From the NCBI GenBank assembly GCA_038232235.1, contig JBBSIE010000006.1, forward strand, positions 1 through 64,000: 64,000 nucleotides of DNA. Direction: 5' to 3'. Position 1 is the first letter of the stretch. The number at the start of each line of letters is the position of its first letter. This stretch comes from GCA-002050365 sp038232235 (lineage in GTDB: Bacteria > Acidobacteriota > Blastocatellia > Pyrinomonadales > Pyrinomonadaceae). The notes under the pieces are model-generated. The model was not told the DNA's origin. It worked only from the letters and a program-made list of their open reading frames with translations, and did no database searches. Shown in pieces: positions 1-8,444 of the stretch. A program made the translations under genes and the position numbers.

Positions 1-518
1 AGCGAGTTAAAAAAGACGAGCGTACCGAATTTAAAGCGGTCTGCGCCTTCGACCGGCTCTGATTCCTGCCATAAAGTTCTCGCGCTGGTGCGGTCAAAAT
101 AATAACCCGCTTCCTGAAAAACACTCCAAACTAAACCTGAACAATCGTAAGTGTAAGGACCTTCCGAACCGTAACGATACGGAATGCCGAATTTGTTTTG
201 AATGGATAATAACAATCTTTGGCTAAAAACCGGACTGTATGAATTTTTGCTGATGTAGCTGTTTGAAGGAGCGTTGATTGGCTGCGATAAACCGGTTTTT
301 TTGACGAGCGGTGTTTGAACTGTAATTTGATTGGTGAGCGTTGGTCGTGATTTTTGATAAATCTCAGTCGGCGGTCTTTGTGTCGGATTGGATGCCGGAT
401 TTTCCGGCGGTCGGTTTGGAACTATTCTCGTTCGATCCTGCGAGAACGAATTTCCGGCGAAACCGACAAAAAATAAAATTAAAAATAAAGATACACACAA
501 AGATTTTCTCAAATTCAT
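1..518 (-). CDS. NlpC/P60 family cell-wall peptidase, partial (3' end outside window)
   Basis: The reading frame runs leftward off the window edge, so only about 172 N-terminal residues are seen. ATG at 518 is preceded by an AGGAGC-like ribosome site. Residues 1-25 form a signal peptide ending near SFSQ, so the protein is exported. A proline- and asparagine-rich linker follows. Then comes the start of an NlpC/P60 domain: a YRYGSEGPYTYDCSGLV stretch carries the catalytic Cys in the D-C-S-G motif. The His and third catalytic residue lie beyond the edge. Such enzymes cleave peptidoglycan stem peptides (gamma-D-Glu to diamino acid). Confidence in the domain is high; the exact substrate is unknown. 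Confidence 0.85.
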   Translation of the reverse strand, partial: MNLRKSLCVSLFLILFFVGFAGNSFSQDRTRIVPNRPPENPASNPTQRPPTEIYQKSRPTLTNQITVQTPLVKKTGLSQPINAPSNSYISKNSYSPVFSQRLLLSIQNKFGIPYRYGSEGPYTYDCSGLVWSVFQEAGYYFDRTSARTLWQESEPVEGADRFKFGTLVFFNS

Positions 519-742
519 CAAATATTGCTCCTGCTGTTTATAATATTTTGCTTGAAAGGTTTGAGGTAAATGAAGACAAATCTTCATTTTAAAATAAGTT
601 GAAACAAAAAAACTTCCCTTTAAATCCTGACTAAAAGATTTGGAAAAAACTAATTAAATTGTCGTATTGTTTTAACTTTAGAAGAACTGATTGTCTTATA
701 TGCAAAAAACAATTGCAAACGACAAATTCATTTTTACACTAT

Positions 743-795
743 TTTTATATGATAAGGTAAGTAAAAATTTTATATGATAAGGTAAGTAAAAATTA
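743..795. repeat. Two-copy 25-bp tandem repeat
   Basis: The unit TATATGATAAGGTAAGTAAA plus five A/T bases occurs at 746 and again at 771, period 25. It lies in the gene-free stretch 519-1073, upstream of the saccharopine-dehydrogenase-like gene. No binding protein can be named. Confidence 0.8.
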
Positions 796-810
796 TGAGT
801 TTGGGAAATA

Positions 811-916
811 ACGCGAAAGTCCGCGCAAAGTAAGAGCGTGTTTTGCTGGTGCGTTCTTACTTTGCGCGTGCTTTCGCGTAATCCAGTGGCGGATTTCGTT
901 TTCCGAAATCCGCCAC
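811..916. repeat. Double hairpin, REP-like palindromes
   Basis: Two adjacent stem-loops sit in the gene-free stretch 519-1073. The first (811-879) pairs ACGCGAAAGTCCGCGCAAAG and the next five bases with their downstream reverse complement, about 25 bp with two mismatches and a loop of about 19. The second (886-916) is a perfect 13-bp stem GTGGCGGATTTCG with a 5-base loop. Both are much richer in G+C than the flanks. There is no U tract, so a simple terminator is unlikely. A REP-type or transposon-derived element is possible. Confidence 0.7.
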
Positions 917-1073
917 CGAAAGCTGCCGGCTCTTCTCCGCCTTCCGCCGTTCCTTTTGAGTTGTCTTGGTTACTTTATAGACAGGTGTAATCGTTTAATT
1001 CTTCCAATTTATAAAAAATTAATTTGTTTCCGATTTTGTAATCCTGATTGGACTGTGGTGAAATTTACTGCTT

Positions 1074-2207
1074 ATGAATCGAAAAATATTTATCGCCGGT
1101 TCGGGCGGAATCGGTGAAGCAGCGGCAATTTTAATTCGTGAATGGGCGGATTTTGAAACGGCAATTTTTCTCGGCGATATAAACGAAGCGAATCTTCACA
1201 AAACAAAAGAGTTTGTTTTGCAAAACTCTGAAAAAACATCAGAAGTCAAAACCGTCTTGATGTCGCTCGAAGGAATCAACGACGAAATGAAGTCGGCGTT
1301 TGAACAATCCGACATTTTGCTCGATTGTTCGCCGGGCGAACAGGCTCCGCGAATGGCGCGTTTTGCGAGAGATTACGAAATGCACTATGCAAACCTCACC
1401 GAATATGTCGCCGAAACCGATGAAATAATCAAACTCGCCGAAAATGCACAAACGGGATTTATTCTGCAAACCGGACTTGCGCCCGGATTTATCAATGTTT
1501 TGGCGATGTCGCTCTATAAAAATTTTGTCGCGCAGTTCGGCAATGAAAAAGTCGAAAAAATCGGGATGAAAGTCGGCGCGTTGACGGCGCACGCGCATCA
1601 GCCGCATTTTTACGGTTTTACGTGGTCGCCGATTGGCGTGGCAACCGAATATGTCAAACCTTCGCGCGTCATTCGTGATTATCAAATTACCGAACAGCCC
1701 GCGCTTTCCGACCGTGAAAAAATTATCATCGGCGGCAGAACTTACGAAGCCGATTTAACTTCGGGCGGCGCGGCTGATTTGCCGGAGTTTTTTGCTGATA
1801 GGGCGAAACGACTTGACTACAAAACTCTGCGCCACGTCGGGCATTACAATTGGGTTGACGGCGTAATCCGCAAATTTCCAAATGATGAAGATTTACCGAA
1901 AAATTTACTGGCGGAATTTCTACGCGAAGTTCCGGCGGTCGAAAACGATTTTGTTCTCGTTCACGCTTCGGTTGAAGGATTTGACGATAAAAATGTCAGA
2001 AGATTGATTGAAAAGGCTTTTTTTGTCGAACCTTTGGAAATCAACGGACACAAGCTGCGTGCGATTCAAACAACAACCGCCGTGCCTTTGATTGAGGCGG
2101 CGATGATGCTTCTTTCGGGCGGCATCAAAGGCGTTGTTCTGCAAAGTCAGATTGAGCCGTCGAAATTTTTAAATGGCGGTTTTGTCAGTAAAGTTTATAA
2201 ACCGTAA
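1074..2207 (+). CDS. Saccharopine dehydrogenase-like NAD(P)-dependent oxidoreductase
   Basis: 377 aa, cytoplasmic. The N-terminus has a Rossmann dinucleotide fold with GSGGIGEA at residues 9-16, followed by acidic residues (LGDIN) suited to bind the ribose. The middle LLDCSPGEQAPRMARFA and the later LQTGLAPGF stretch match the saccharopine dehydrogenase/homospermidine synthase superfamily, which joins or splits amino acids through a Schiff base. The true substrate cannot be read from the sequence: a lysine-pathway role is one choice, a carboxyspermidine-like enzyme another. The gene stands alone, facing the convergent ion-channel gene only 7 bp away. Confidence 0.7.
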   Translation: MNRKIFIAGSGGIGEAAAILIREWADFETAIFLGDINEANLHKTKEFVLQNSEKTSEVKTVLMSLEGINDEMKSAFEQSDILLDCSPGEQAPRMARFARDYEMHYANLTEYVAETDEIIKLAENAQTGFILQTGLAPGFINVLAMSLYKNFVAQFGNEKVEKIGMKVGALTAHAHQPHFYGFTWSPIGVATEYVKPSRVIRDYQITEQPALSDREKIIIGGRTYEADLTSGGAADLPEFFADRAKRLDYKTLRHVGHYNWVDGVIRKFPNDEDLPKNLLAEFLREVPAVENDFVLVHASVEGFDDKNVRRLIEKAFFVEPLEINGHKLRAIQTTTAVPLIEAAMMLLSGGIKGVVLQSQIEPSKFLNGGFVSKVYKP

Positions 2208-2214
2208 CCAACCG

Positions 2215-3390
2215 TCAATTTGCTTCATTGTCAACGGTTAAAACTTCGTGCCGTTCGATTACTTCGTCGTCGGTTGCGTCTTGCAAACTGCGGTCGCCGG
2301 TAACTTCGTCCCAATCGTAACCGAGAAATTCGGCAAAGTGATAAAGCTGCGGTTCCCACGCCGCGCGATCTTTTGAATATTTGATGAAAGCCTCTTCGAT
2401 GTCGGGACTGGTTTTTATTCCGTTAGACCGCAAATGTCTAAAGGCGCGATTAAAGCATTTTCGCCGTCGTGCCAAAGTTTTTTCTTCGGACTCAAACGCA
2501 TCGGTAGCGTGTTCCGTCAGATTGAGCGACGCGAGAAGTTCAAACAAAACGTGCCGCGCATTGTCGCCGGCAATGAGAACGTCCGGGTGATCGCCGGCTT
2601 CGACATATTCTTTTTCGTCAATATGCGCGTTGATGACAGCAACCGTTTCGAGAACGACGAAAAGAGCGCGCGGCAGTCCTTTGTAAACTTCTACCGGATG
2701 AAAATAATGAATAATCGGATGTTCGAGATGCGATTCGAGCGATTCCTGCAAATCGCGCGTCGCTTCGCGCAGTGATTCAGTCAAACTGTAAAAACGTCCG
2801 CGCGAAAAATGGCTGGCGATAAAGCCGGAAATATCCGCGCCCTGCCGCGCCTGATGATAAAATTTCAGCGCGACGGCGCGTTTGCGTTCGAGCGCACCGT
2901 AAACGGTCAACAAATAAGTAATAGAAAGCGAAATAATGCCGATTCCAGAAGCGCCTTCGACGATGGCGACGACGCGCGTAGTATCGGTAATCGGCAAAAT
3001 ATCGCCGTAACCGATTGTTAAAAGCGTAATGCCGCTAAAATAAAAAGCCTTGAAGATTAGACTTCCGGCAACCGCATCATCAATTTTGAAGCCTGTTTCC
3101 ATTCGTGGGGTGTAAATAAGCGCAAATCCGGTGAGCAGCATCACGATAAAAATTGAAATCAGCAGCGGCATCAAAAGCGGTCCGATTGCTGCCAAAATTC
3201 GATGTCGCAAGCGGCGATTCAAATTTTGCGTTAAAACCGCCACGCCGCGCCACAGACCGCGATTTAAGAATCTGCTGAACAATCCCGAATGTTTCGTTCC
3301 TCTTAAAATCGTCGCGTAAATGTCGTAAAAAACCAAAGCGAGCAAAACTGATCCGGCAGCCGTCAACGAGTAATTTGTTACCAAATCCAT
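2215..3390 (-). CDS. Two-TM potassium channel family protein
   Basis: 391 aa inner-membrane protein. Hydrophobic segments lie near residues 8-25, 66-93 and 143-165. The selectivity filter TIGYGD is at residues 125-130, between the last two membrane helices, as in bacterial K+ channels. About 220 cytoplasmic residues follow; they show no clear RCK/TrkA nucleotide-binding motif (no GxGxxG), so the gating domain is unassigned. The pore call is firm; K+ selectivity is inferred from the filter. It converges with the preceding dehydrogenase gene. Confidence 0.85.
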   Translation of the reverse strand: MDLVTNYSLTAAGSVLLALVFYDIYATILRGTKHSGLFSRFLNRGLWRGVAVLTQNLNRRLRHRILAAIGPLLMPLLISIFIVMLLTGFALIYTPRMETGFKIDDAVAGSLIFKAFYFSGITLLTIGYGDILPITDTTRVVAIVEGASGIGIISLSITYLLTVYGALERKRAVALKFYHQARQGADISGFIASHFSRGRFYSLTESLREATRDLQESLESHLEHPIIHYFHPVEVYKGLPRALFVVLETVAVINAHIDEKEYVEAGDHPDVLIAGDNARHVLFELLASLNLTEHATDAFESEEKTLARRRKCFNRAFRHLRSNGIKTSPDIEEAFIKYSKDRAAWEPQLYHFAEFLGYDWDEVTGDRSLQDATDDEVIERHEVLTVDNEAN

Positions 3391-3506
3391 TAAATTTTGT
3401 GTTCTCCGATTATGTTTAAGTTCGAATCTGCGGAAGAGTTGTGTTTTGATGCAATAAGCAGAATTTAGTTTATACTTATTTTGCCGCGATGACGATAATT
3501 AAAAAA

Positions 3507-4151
3507 ATGTTAAAAATAGTTTGTATATCCGACACTCATAATTGCAACGGGCAAATCTCCGTGCCGGACGGCGATTTTTTGATTCATTCGGGCGATGCGA
3601 CAACTACCGGAACAGTTGACGAAATTGTCTTGTTTAATAATTGGTTTGTGAGTCTTCCTCATAAATACAAAATTTTCGTCGCCGGAAATCACGATTGGCT
3701 GTTTGAAACGAACAACCGATTTGCCCGCAATTTGTTTGATAAATCTATTATTTATTTGCAGGATTCTTCGGTTGAAATCGAAGGTTTAAAGATTTACGGT
3801 TCGCCTTTCCAGCCGCGATTTTTTGACTGGGCTTTTAATTTGATGCGCGGCGCAGAATTGGCGGAAAAATGGAAACTGATTCCCGACGATATTGATATTT
3901 TAATTACACACGGACCGCCGAACGGGATTTTGGACGAAGTTCCGCGCCGGGATTTTATAGAAAATGCGGGCTGCGAAGAATTGCGAAAACGGGTTGAACA
4001 ATTACGATTGAAAAATCTCAAACTTCACGTATTCGGTCATATTCACTGCGGTTACGGCACAACTGAGAAATTCGGCGTAAAGTTTGTCAACGCTTCAACT
4101 TGCGATGAAAGTTATGAACCGACAAATCCGCCGATTGTTGTAGAGGTCTAA
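3507..4151 (+). CDS. Calcineurin-like metallophosphoesterase
   Basis: 214 aa from ATG 3507. An in-frame ATG at 3489 would add six residues, but a TATACT box at 3471-3476 would leave almost no leader, and family members start directly at the first beta strand. Metal-binding motifs are all visible: DTH (D9, H11), GNHDW (60-64), THGPP (134-138) and GHIH (177-180). The protein is probably cytoplasmic with two metal ions. It resembles the single-domain family members with a C-terminal GHIHCGYG, whose substrates are mostly unknown. No partner gene is evident. Confidence 0.8.
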   Translation: MLKIVCISDTHNCNGQISVPDGDFLIHSGDATTTGTVDEIVLFNNWFVSLPHKYKIFVAGNHDWLFETNNRFARNLFDKSIIYLQDSSVEIEGLKIYGSPFQPRFFDWAFNLMRGAELAEKWKLIPDDIDILITHGPPNGILDEVPRRDFIENAGCEELRKRVEQLRLKNLKLHVFGHIHCGYGTTEKFGVKFVNASTCDESYEPTNPPIVVEV

Positions 4152-4193
4152 AATTTTTTGATATTGCCGGAAACAATCGTGTAGAATACAGAA

Positions 4194-4730
4194 ATGCCAT
4201 TCAAAAATTTTACGAAATTTTATCGTACCGTTCCGTCATTGATATTTGTTACGGCAATCGTATTTATTTCTGCCGGCTGCGGTCGCAAAAATGTCGAACC
4301 GATGCCGCCGAAGCAAAGTTTGGAAATTTCTCAAGCGACAAAAACGCCAACGAATTCAAATCAGGAAAATCGAAATATGAACCAGTCAAAATCTACAAAT
4401 GTTTCACCGGGAAATTGGGGCGCGACGGGCATCGCGGTTCTCATTGAAGAAAACGGTGTCAAAATCGAATTCGATTGCGCCGTCGGCGAAATTAAAGAGA
4501 AATTGACGGTCAATGAAAACGGCGAATTTAATGCGGACGGACTTTATACGCCTGAAAGTTTCGGTCCTATCAGAGAAGATAATCAGCCGAAGTCGCAGCC
4601 TGCACGTTATGAAGGCAAAATTTTAGGCGACACGATGACGCTGAATGTTAGATTAATTGATAAGAAAGAAAAAATCGGCGATTATACTTTGGAGCGCGGC
4701 AAATTTGCGCGTCTTCACAAATGCCAGTGA
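4194..4730 (+). CDS. Hypothetical lipoprotein
   Basis: 178 aa. Residues 1-28 are a lipoprotein signal peptide with lipobox ISAGC and lipidated Cys29, so it is membrane anchored. A Ser/Thr/Asn/Gln-rich linker (to about residue 75) precedes a compact domain that starts near GNWGATGIAVLIEENG and ends with an LERGKFARLHKC tail. The family is not one I can name. It lies 42 bp after the metallophosphoesterase and may share its transcript; the YmdB-like gene converges 3 bp away. Confidence 0.65.
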   Translation: MPFKNFTKFYRTVPSLIFVTAIVFISAGCGRKNVEPMPPKQSLEISQATKTPTNSNQENRNMNQSKSTNVSPGNWGATGIAVLIEENGVKIEFDCAVGEIKEKLTVNENGEFNADGLYTPESFGPIREDNQPKSQPARYEGKILGDTMTLNVRLIDKKEKIGDYTLERGKFARLHKCQ

Positions 4731-4733
4731 AAA

Positions 4734-5516
4734 TCAATCTTTCTGTTCCAATTTCAGTCGCGTTATCTTAGCAGCTTTACCTGTTTTTTCGTCAATTTCA
4801 ACAACAACCGCGCAAATCCAGACGTTTCCTTTAGCGTGGTCGGCGCGGCGGGCGGGAAAATTTATAAAACGGTTGATAACGTCATCTTTGTCCATTCCGA
4901 TGACTCCCGCATAACTTCCGGTCATTCCGACATCGGTAATATAAGCCGTGCCGCCGTCCAAAATTCTTTCATCAGCCGTTTGAATATGCGTGTGTGAACC
5001 GACAACTGCCGAAACTCTTCCCGCCAAAAACCATCCCATCGCGTTTTTTTCCGAAGTCGCTTCGCAGTGCATATCAACAAGACGAATTTTTACATCTTCG
5101 GGAATTAAACTTATTTCCCGTTCGGCGACGCGAAACGGATCGTCAACCGGCGGCATAAAAACTCTGCCGAGTAAATTTAGAACGGCGATTTTGAAACCGT
5201 TTATTTCGCCGACAAACAAACCTTTTCCGGGCGTGCCAATCGGATAATTTGCCGGACGCAGAAGGCGCGGATTTTTTTTGATGTAAGGAATTATCTCGGT
5301 TTTATCAAAAATATGATTGCCCGAAGTCATCAAATCAATGCCGCTTGCAAAAAGTTCGTCGGCAACTTTCGGCGTAATCGAAAATCCGCCGGCGACATTT
5401 TCGGCGTTCATCGTGGCAATATCAATTTTGTATTCTTCCCGAATTTCTTTGATTTTGTCTAAAACAGCGAGTCTTCCGGGACGCGCAACAACATCGGAAA
5501 TCATTAAAATATTCAT
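4734..5516 (-). CDS. ymdB: YmdB-family metallophosphoesterase (TIGR00282)
   Basis: 260 aa, the usual length of the family. It begins MNILMISDVVARPGR with Asp8 as first metal ligand; then NAENVAGG, TSGNHIFD, VDMHCEATSEK and VGSHTHIQTAD follow in the order seen in YmdB. In Bacillus the enzyme hydrolyses 2',3'- and 3',5'-cyclic nucleotides and affects biofilm and motility choices. This is family knowledge; the activity here is inferred. Downstream and upstream are non-coding repeats, so it is probably monocistronic. Confidence 0.85.
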   Translation of the reverse strand: MNILMISDVVARPGRLAVLDKIKEIREEYKIDIATMNAENVAGGFSITPKVADELFASGIDLMTSGNHIFDKTEIIPYIKKNPRLLRPANYPIGTPGKGLFVGEINGFKIAVLNLLGRVFMPPVDDPFRVAEREISLIPEDVKIRLVDMHCEATSEKNAMGWFLAGRVSAVVGSHTHIQTADERILDGGTAYITDVGMTGSYAGVIGMDKDDVINRFINFPARRADHAKGNVWICAVVVEIDEKTGKAAKITRLKLEQKD

Positions 5517-5543
5517 AAATCTTATACGGACTTGCGAAATTGA

Positions 5544-5669
5544 TTAGGAGTTACGCAGTTGAAACATTGTTGAACACATCATTGTTGAAAATAAACGACT
5601 TATGGCAAAAGAGATTTTATAAAAAATGCTGTAAATCATTGATTTCTCGTTCAACTGCGTAACTACTAA
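5544..5669. mobile_element. MITE-like element of about 126 bp
   Basis: Terminal inverted repeats TTAGGAGTTACGCAGTTGAA (left) and TTAGTAGTTACGCAGTTGAA (right, reverse complement) match at 19 of 20 positions. The 85-bp centre has no coding capacity. A 9-bp direct repeat AATTGATTA overlaps both ends (5538-5546 and 5668-5676) and may include a target-site duplication. This is the structure of a non-autonomous IS derivative. No transposase with these ends is in the window. Confidence 0.75.
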
Positions 5670-5696
5670 TTGATTAAGGTGTAAAAAAGTTATTCA

Positions 5697-5736
5697 ATTC
5701 AGCTAAAAGCTAATGGCTAACAGCTTTTAGCTGAAT
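5697..5736. repeat. Perfect 15-bp inverted repeat
   Basis: ATTCAGCTAAAAGCT, a 10-base loop, and its exact reverse complement AGCTTTTAGCTGAAT. The loop again contains the GGCTAA-type unit. It lies in the gene-free stretch 5517-5903 next to the MITE-like element, between the divergent ymdB and SDR genes, so it is not placed as a terminator for either. The rest of this stretch (5737-5903) is AT-rich leader. Confidence 0.75.
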
Positions 5737-5903
5737 TTTAGATTCAAATCTTAACCTTATTTTATTAAGCATTCTGGTTTTATTGTCGTAAATCGTAATT
5801 CGTTTTCCGATTATAAACGGTTTCATTAAAAAATTGTTGATAATTTTGATTTCAAATATGAAGCGGTTTGTTAAGATGCGGTTTTTCGGCTAAATTATCG
5901 AAT

Positions 5904-6689
5904 ATGAACAATAACATATTTGAAGAAAACATTTTTGAAGGAAAAGTTGCATTTGTAACCGGCGGCGGCACTGGAATTACGGGCGGCGTAGCGCGTGCGT
6001 TTGCAGAACACGGCGCGAAAGTGGCGATTACTTCGCGCAAAATGGAAAGTCTTGAACCGATGAAAAAATTGATCGAAGATAATGGCGGCGAATGTTTTGC
6101 GGTTGTCGCCGATGTGCGCGATTTTGAAGCGGTTTCCAACGCCGTCGCAAACACCGTCGAACATTTCGGCAAAATTGACATTGCCGTCAACGGCGCGGCG
6201 GGAAATTTTCTCGTCAAACCCGAAGAATTATCGGCTAACGGTTTCGGCACGGTCATTGATATTGACACGAAAGGCACGTTTAACGTCTGCCGCGCCGCGT
6301 TTGAAGAATTGAAAAAGAATCAGGGACAAATACTAAATATCAGCGCGACGCTTCATTACACGGCAACGCCGATGCAGATTCACGTTTCGGCGGCAAAAGC
6401 GGGTGTTGACGCGATAACCAGAAATCTCTCAATCGAATGGGGAAAATACGGCATCCGCGTCAACGGCATCGCGCCGGGACCGATTGGAGATACCGAAGGA
6501 TTTCGGCGGCTTGTGCCTGAACCTTTGAAGGAAAAACTGGCGAAAAAAATCCCGATGCAGCGTTTCGGCAAAATCGAAGACATCGAAAACGCCGCATTGT
6601 TTTTATGTTCCGACGCGGCAAGCTACATCAGCGGCGTAAATTTGGTTGTTGACGGCGGACACTGGCTGACCGGAACAGGATTGGGCTAA
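5904..6689 (+). CDS. SDR oxidoreductase, 2,4-dienoyl-CoA reductase-like
   Basis: 261 aa from ATG 5904; an upstream in-frame ATG would add 12 residues that fit no family member. Rossmann motif GGGTGITG is at 20-27, VNGAAGNF is the NAG-type motif, and SAAKAGVDAITRNLSIEWGK followed by GPIGDTEGF is the pattern of DECR enzymes, which lack the usual YxxxK tyrosine at that place. Such enzymes reduce 2,4-dienoyl-CoA with NADPH, helping beta-oxidation of unsaturated fatty acids. The classification rests on these motifs; a simple FabG-like role is less likely. Confidence 0.75.
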   Translation: MNNNIFEENIFEGKVAFVTGGGTGITGGVARAFAEHGAKVAITSRKMESLEPMKKLIEDNGGECFAVVADVRDFEAVSNAVANTVEHFGKIDIAVNGAAGNFLVKPEELSANGFGTVIDIDTKGTFNVCRAAFEELKKNQGQILNISATLHYTATPMQIHVSAAKAGVDAITRNLSIEWGKYGIRVNGIAPGPIGDTEGFRRLVPEPLKEKLAKKIPMQRFGKIEDIENAALFLCSDAASYISGVNLVVDGGHWLTGTGLG

Positions 6690-6708
6690 AATCGCGCAGC
6701 GCAAACCC

Positions 6709-6751
6709 AAAGTCCAATGTCCATTATCTTAAACTTTGGACATTGGGCTTT
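6709..6751. repeat. Hairpin at convergent gene ends
   Basis: AAAGTCCAATGTCCA pairs with TGGACATTGGGCTTT at 14 of 15 positions, loop 13. It lies between the SDR stop and the convergent secreted-protein gene, whose last residues it encodes. It could act as a weak bidirectional terminator, but it also repeats a TCCAATGT unit like the other palindromes here. Confidence 0.6.
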
Positions 6752-8412
6752 GGACTTGTTTGATTAACCAAGATGCCGCACAGAACGAGCATTTTCGCCA
6801 GAATTCGTGCTTCCGGGCGGTCAAATTTATTTGTCAAAGCCCGTGTTCGCGCAAAGTCCGCAACTGCAAGACTACGAATCGTCGTGTTCGTCGTGCCGAG
6901 ATTTTGCAGAAGTTCGCTGGACATACTGCCGCCGAAACTGCCGACTTGAATTTCGCCGTCTTCAATCATATCGCCGCCCACATCCATAAATTCACCGACT
7001 TTGACAAAAGCGGAAATTGTATCGTTGAGCCGGAAAATCGCATCTTCCAAAATCGGAAACGCTTTGTCCGCATCAACTTGCGCGTAACCGCTGGCAAATA
7101 ACCAAACTTCCATAAAGTCCTGATAATTTTTCGGCGGCAAATTTATCAGATTGCGGCTTTCATCCATAATTTTAGAAGCCGCTTCTTTGTCGCCCGATTT
7201 GGCAATTTGCAAAGCCAAAGCCGACAACGCAAAAAGTTTCTGATTCGGGTCTTTTATTCCGCCAATAATTTTCTGCGCTGACGAAATTACTTTTTCGCGT
7301 TCTTCTTTTGAAAGTTGTTTGCCGTTCAGATTTCCTAAATTTTCCAGTGATTTTTCAGGTGAATCTTCGTCGAGTTTGGTTGTCGGAGTTTGTATGGCAA
7401 CATCTTCGACAACCAAATTTGCTTCACCTTTAGAATTTTTAATCTTAAATTTTTGCCGAATTTGCGCGGCGCGTGAAGGCGCAAATTTTTCAATCTGCTG
7501 AATAAAATGCGAAAGGTCTAATACTTCATTGCTGTCTTCACGTTTCAAAATTTGCTGACCGAACATATCGGCAATTTCGCGTAGAGATTGTTCGCTGAGC
7601 ATCGGTTTTACGCCGCTTTTTCCTTTGACCGAATCGAAGTTTTCCGCGCCTAAGTTGAGCAGTGAACTTAGAATATAAAAGCTGTCGGGTTTCGCGCCGT
7701 CGGATTTTAACTTTGCCAGAACATCTTCGCCGAAAGCCGCGCCTTTGTCCGCGTCTTTGTCATAAATTTTTTTGAGCAGACCGACAGTTTCGTAATTTAA
7801 ACCTTCTTCCAAAGATTTCCGTGCGTATTTCAAAGCAATATCAACATCTTTTTCGGCGACTTGCTGAAGCAGACGGGTTTCAAAATAAGCGTCCTGAATG
7901 GCGATTTGTTTTTTAAACTCTGGATTTGTAATGACGAGCGCAGTGTCATTGAAAAAATTTAAAGCGAACTGCGGATCGTGTTCGGCGATTGCCGTCGCAA
8001 TTTGCTGGCGCACGGCAATTGCTTTCATAAATTTTCTAGCCAACTGCGTGGACGAATCCGCGCCCGGCATATAATTTTGCTCATCATTCGGCGTAATTCC
8101 CGCTGCATTTATCTGCGCGTCGTAGTTTGCAAAAAGCTGTCTGAAATCATTGATCGCGGCTTGAAACATCGTCCGCGCTTCCTTTTCGTCTTCAAACCAC
8201 ATTAGAGAAGCGAGTTCAGCCGAAAGGCTGATACGATTTTCGAGGGAGCGCAAACTATTAACTTCGGCGGAAGTTTCACGCAAAAAAACTATCGCGTCTT
8301 TTCGCAATTCGGGCGAAACTCTATCTTTAGCATCGTTAGCGATAGTTTGAGAAAAATTGATTTGTGTAAAACACAGACAAAATAAAGCAAGCAAAGATAA
8401 TTTTCGATTCAT
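6724..8412 (-). CDS. Secreted protein of unknown function, paralog A
   Basis: 562 aa from ATG 8412, which has an AGGAG site seven bases upstream; a longer frame to 8448 has none. A signal peptide (residues 1-22, ending INFSQ) implies export. The rest is alpha-helical in look, with many AxxA and DKxKA patterns, like a solenoid of helical repeats. It aligns with the next gene upstream from VSPELRKDAIVFL through the EDEKEARTMFQAAINDF region. I do not recognise the family. It lies 32 bp after paralog B, so the two are cotranscribed. Confidence 0.7.
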   Translation of the reverse strand: MNRKLSLLALFCLCFTQINFSQTIANDAKDRVSPELRKDAIVFLRETSAEVNSLRSLENRISLSAELASLMWFEDEKEARTMFQAAINDFRQLFANYDAQINAAGITPNDEQNYMPGADSSTQLARKFMKAIAVRQQIATAIAEHDPQFALNFFNDTALVITNPEFKKQIAIQDAYFETRLLQQVAEKDVDIALKYARKSLEEGLNYETVGLLKKIYDKDADKGAAFGEDVLAKLKSDGAKPDSFYILSSLLNLGAENFDSVKGKSGVKPMLSEQSLREIADMFGQQILKREDSNEVLDLSHFIQQIEKFAPSRAAQIRQKFKIKNSKGEANLVVEDVAIQTPTTKLDEDSPEKSLENLGNLNGKQLSKEEREKVISSAQKIIGGIKDPNQKLFALSALALQIAKSGDKEAASKIMDESRNLINLPPKNYQDFMEVWLFASGYAQVDADKAFPILEDAIFRLNDTISAFVKVGEFMDVGGDMIEDGEIQVGSFGGSMSSELLQNLGTTNTTIRSLAVADFARTRALTNKFDRPEARILAKMLVLCGILVNQTSPKPNVQSLR

Positions 8413-8444
8413 TAAAAGACTCCTTTTTACTGACGATTTACGGC

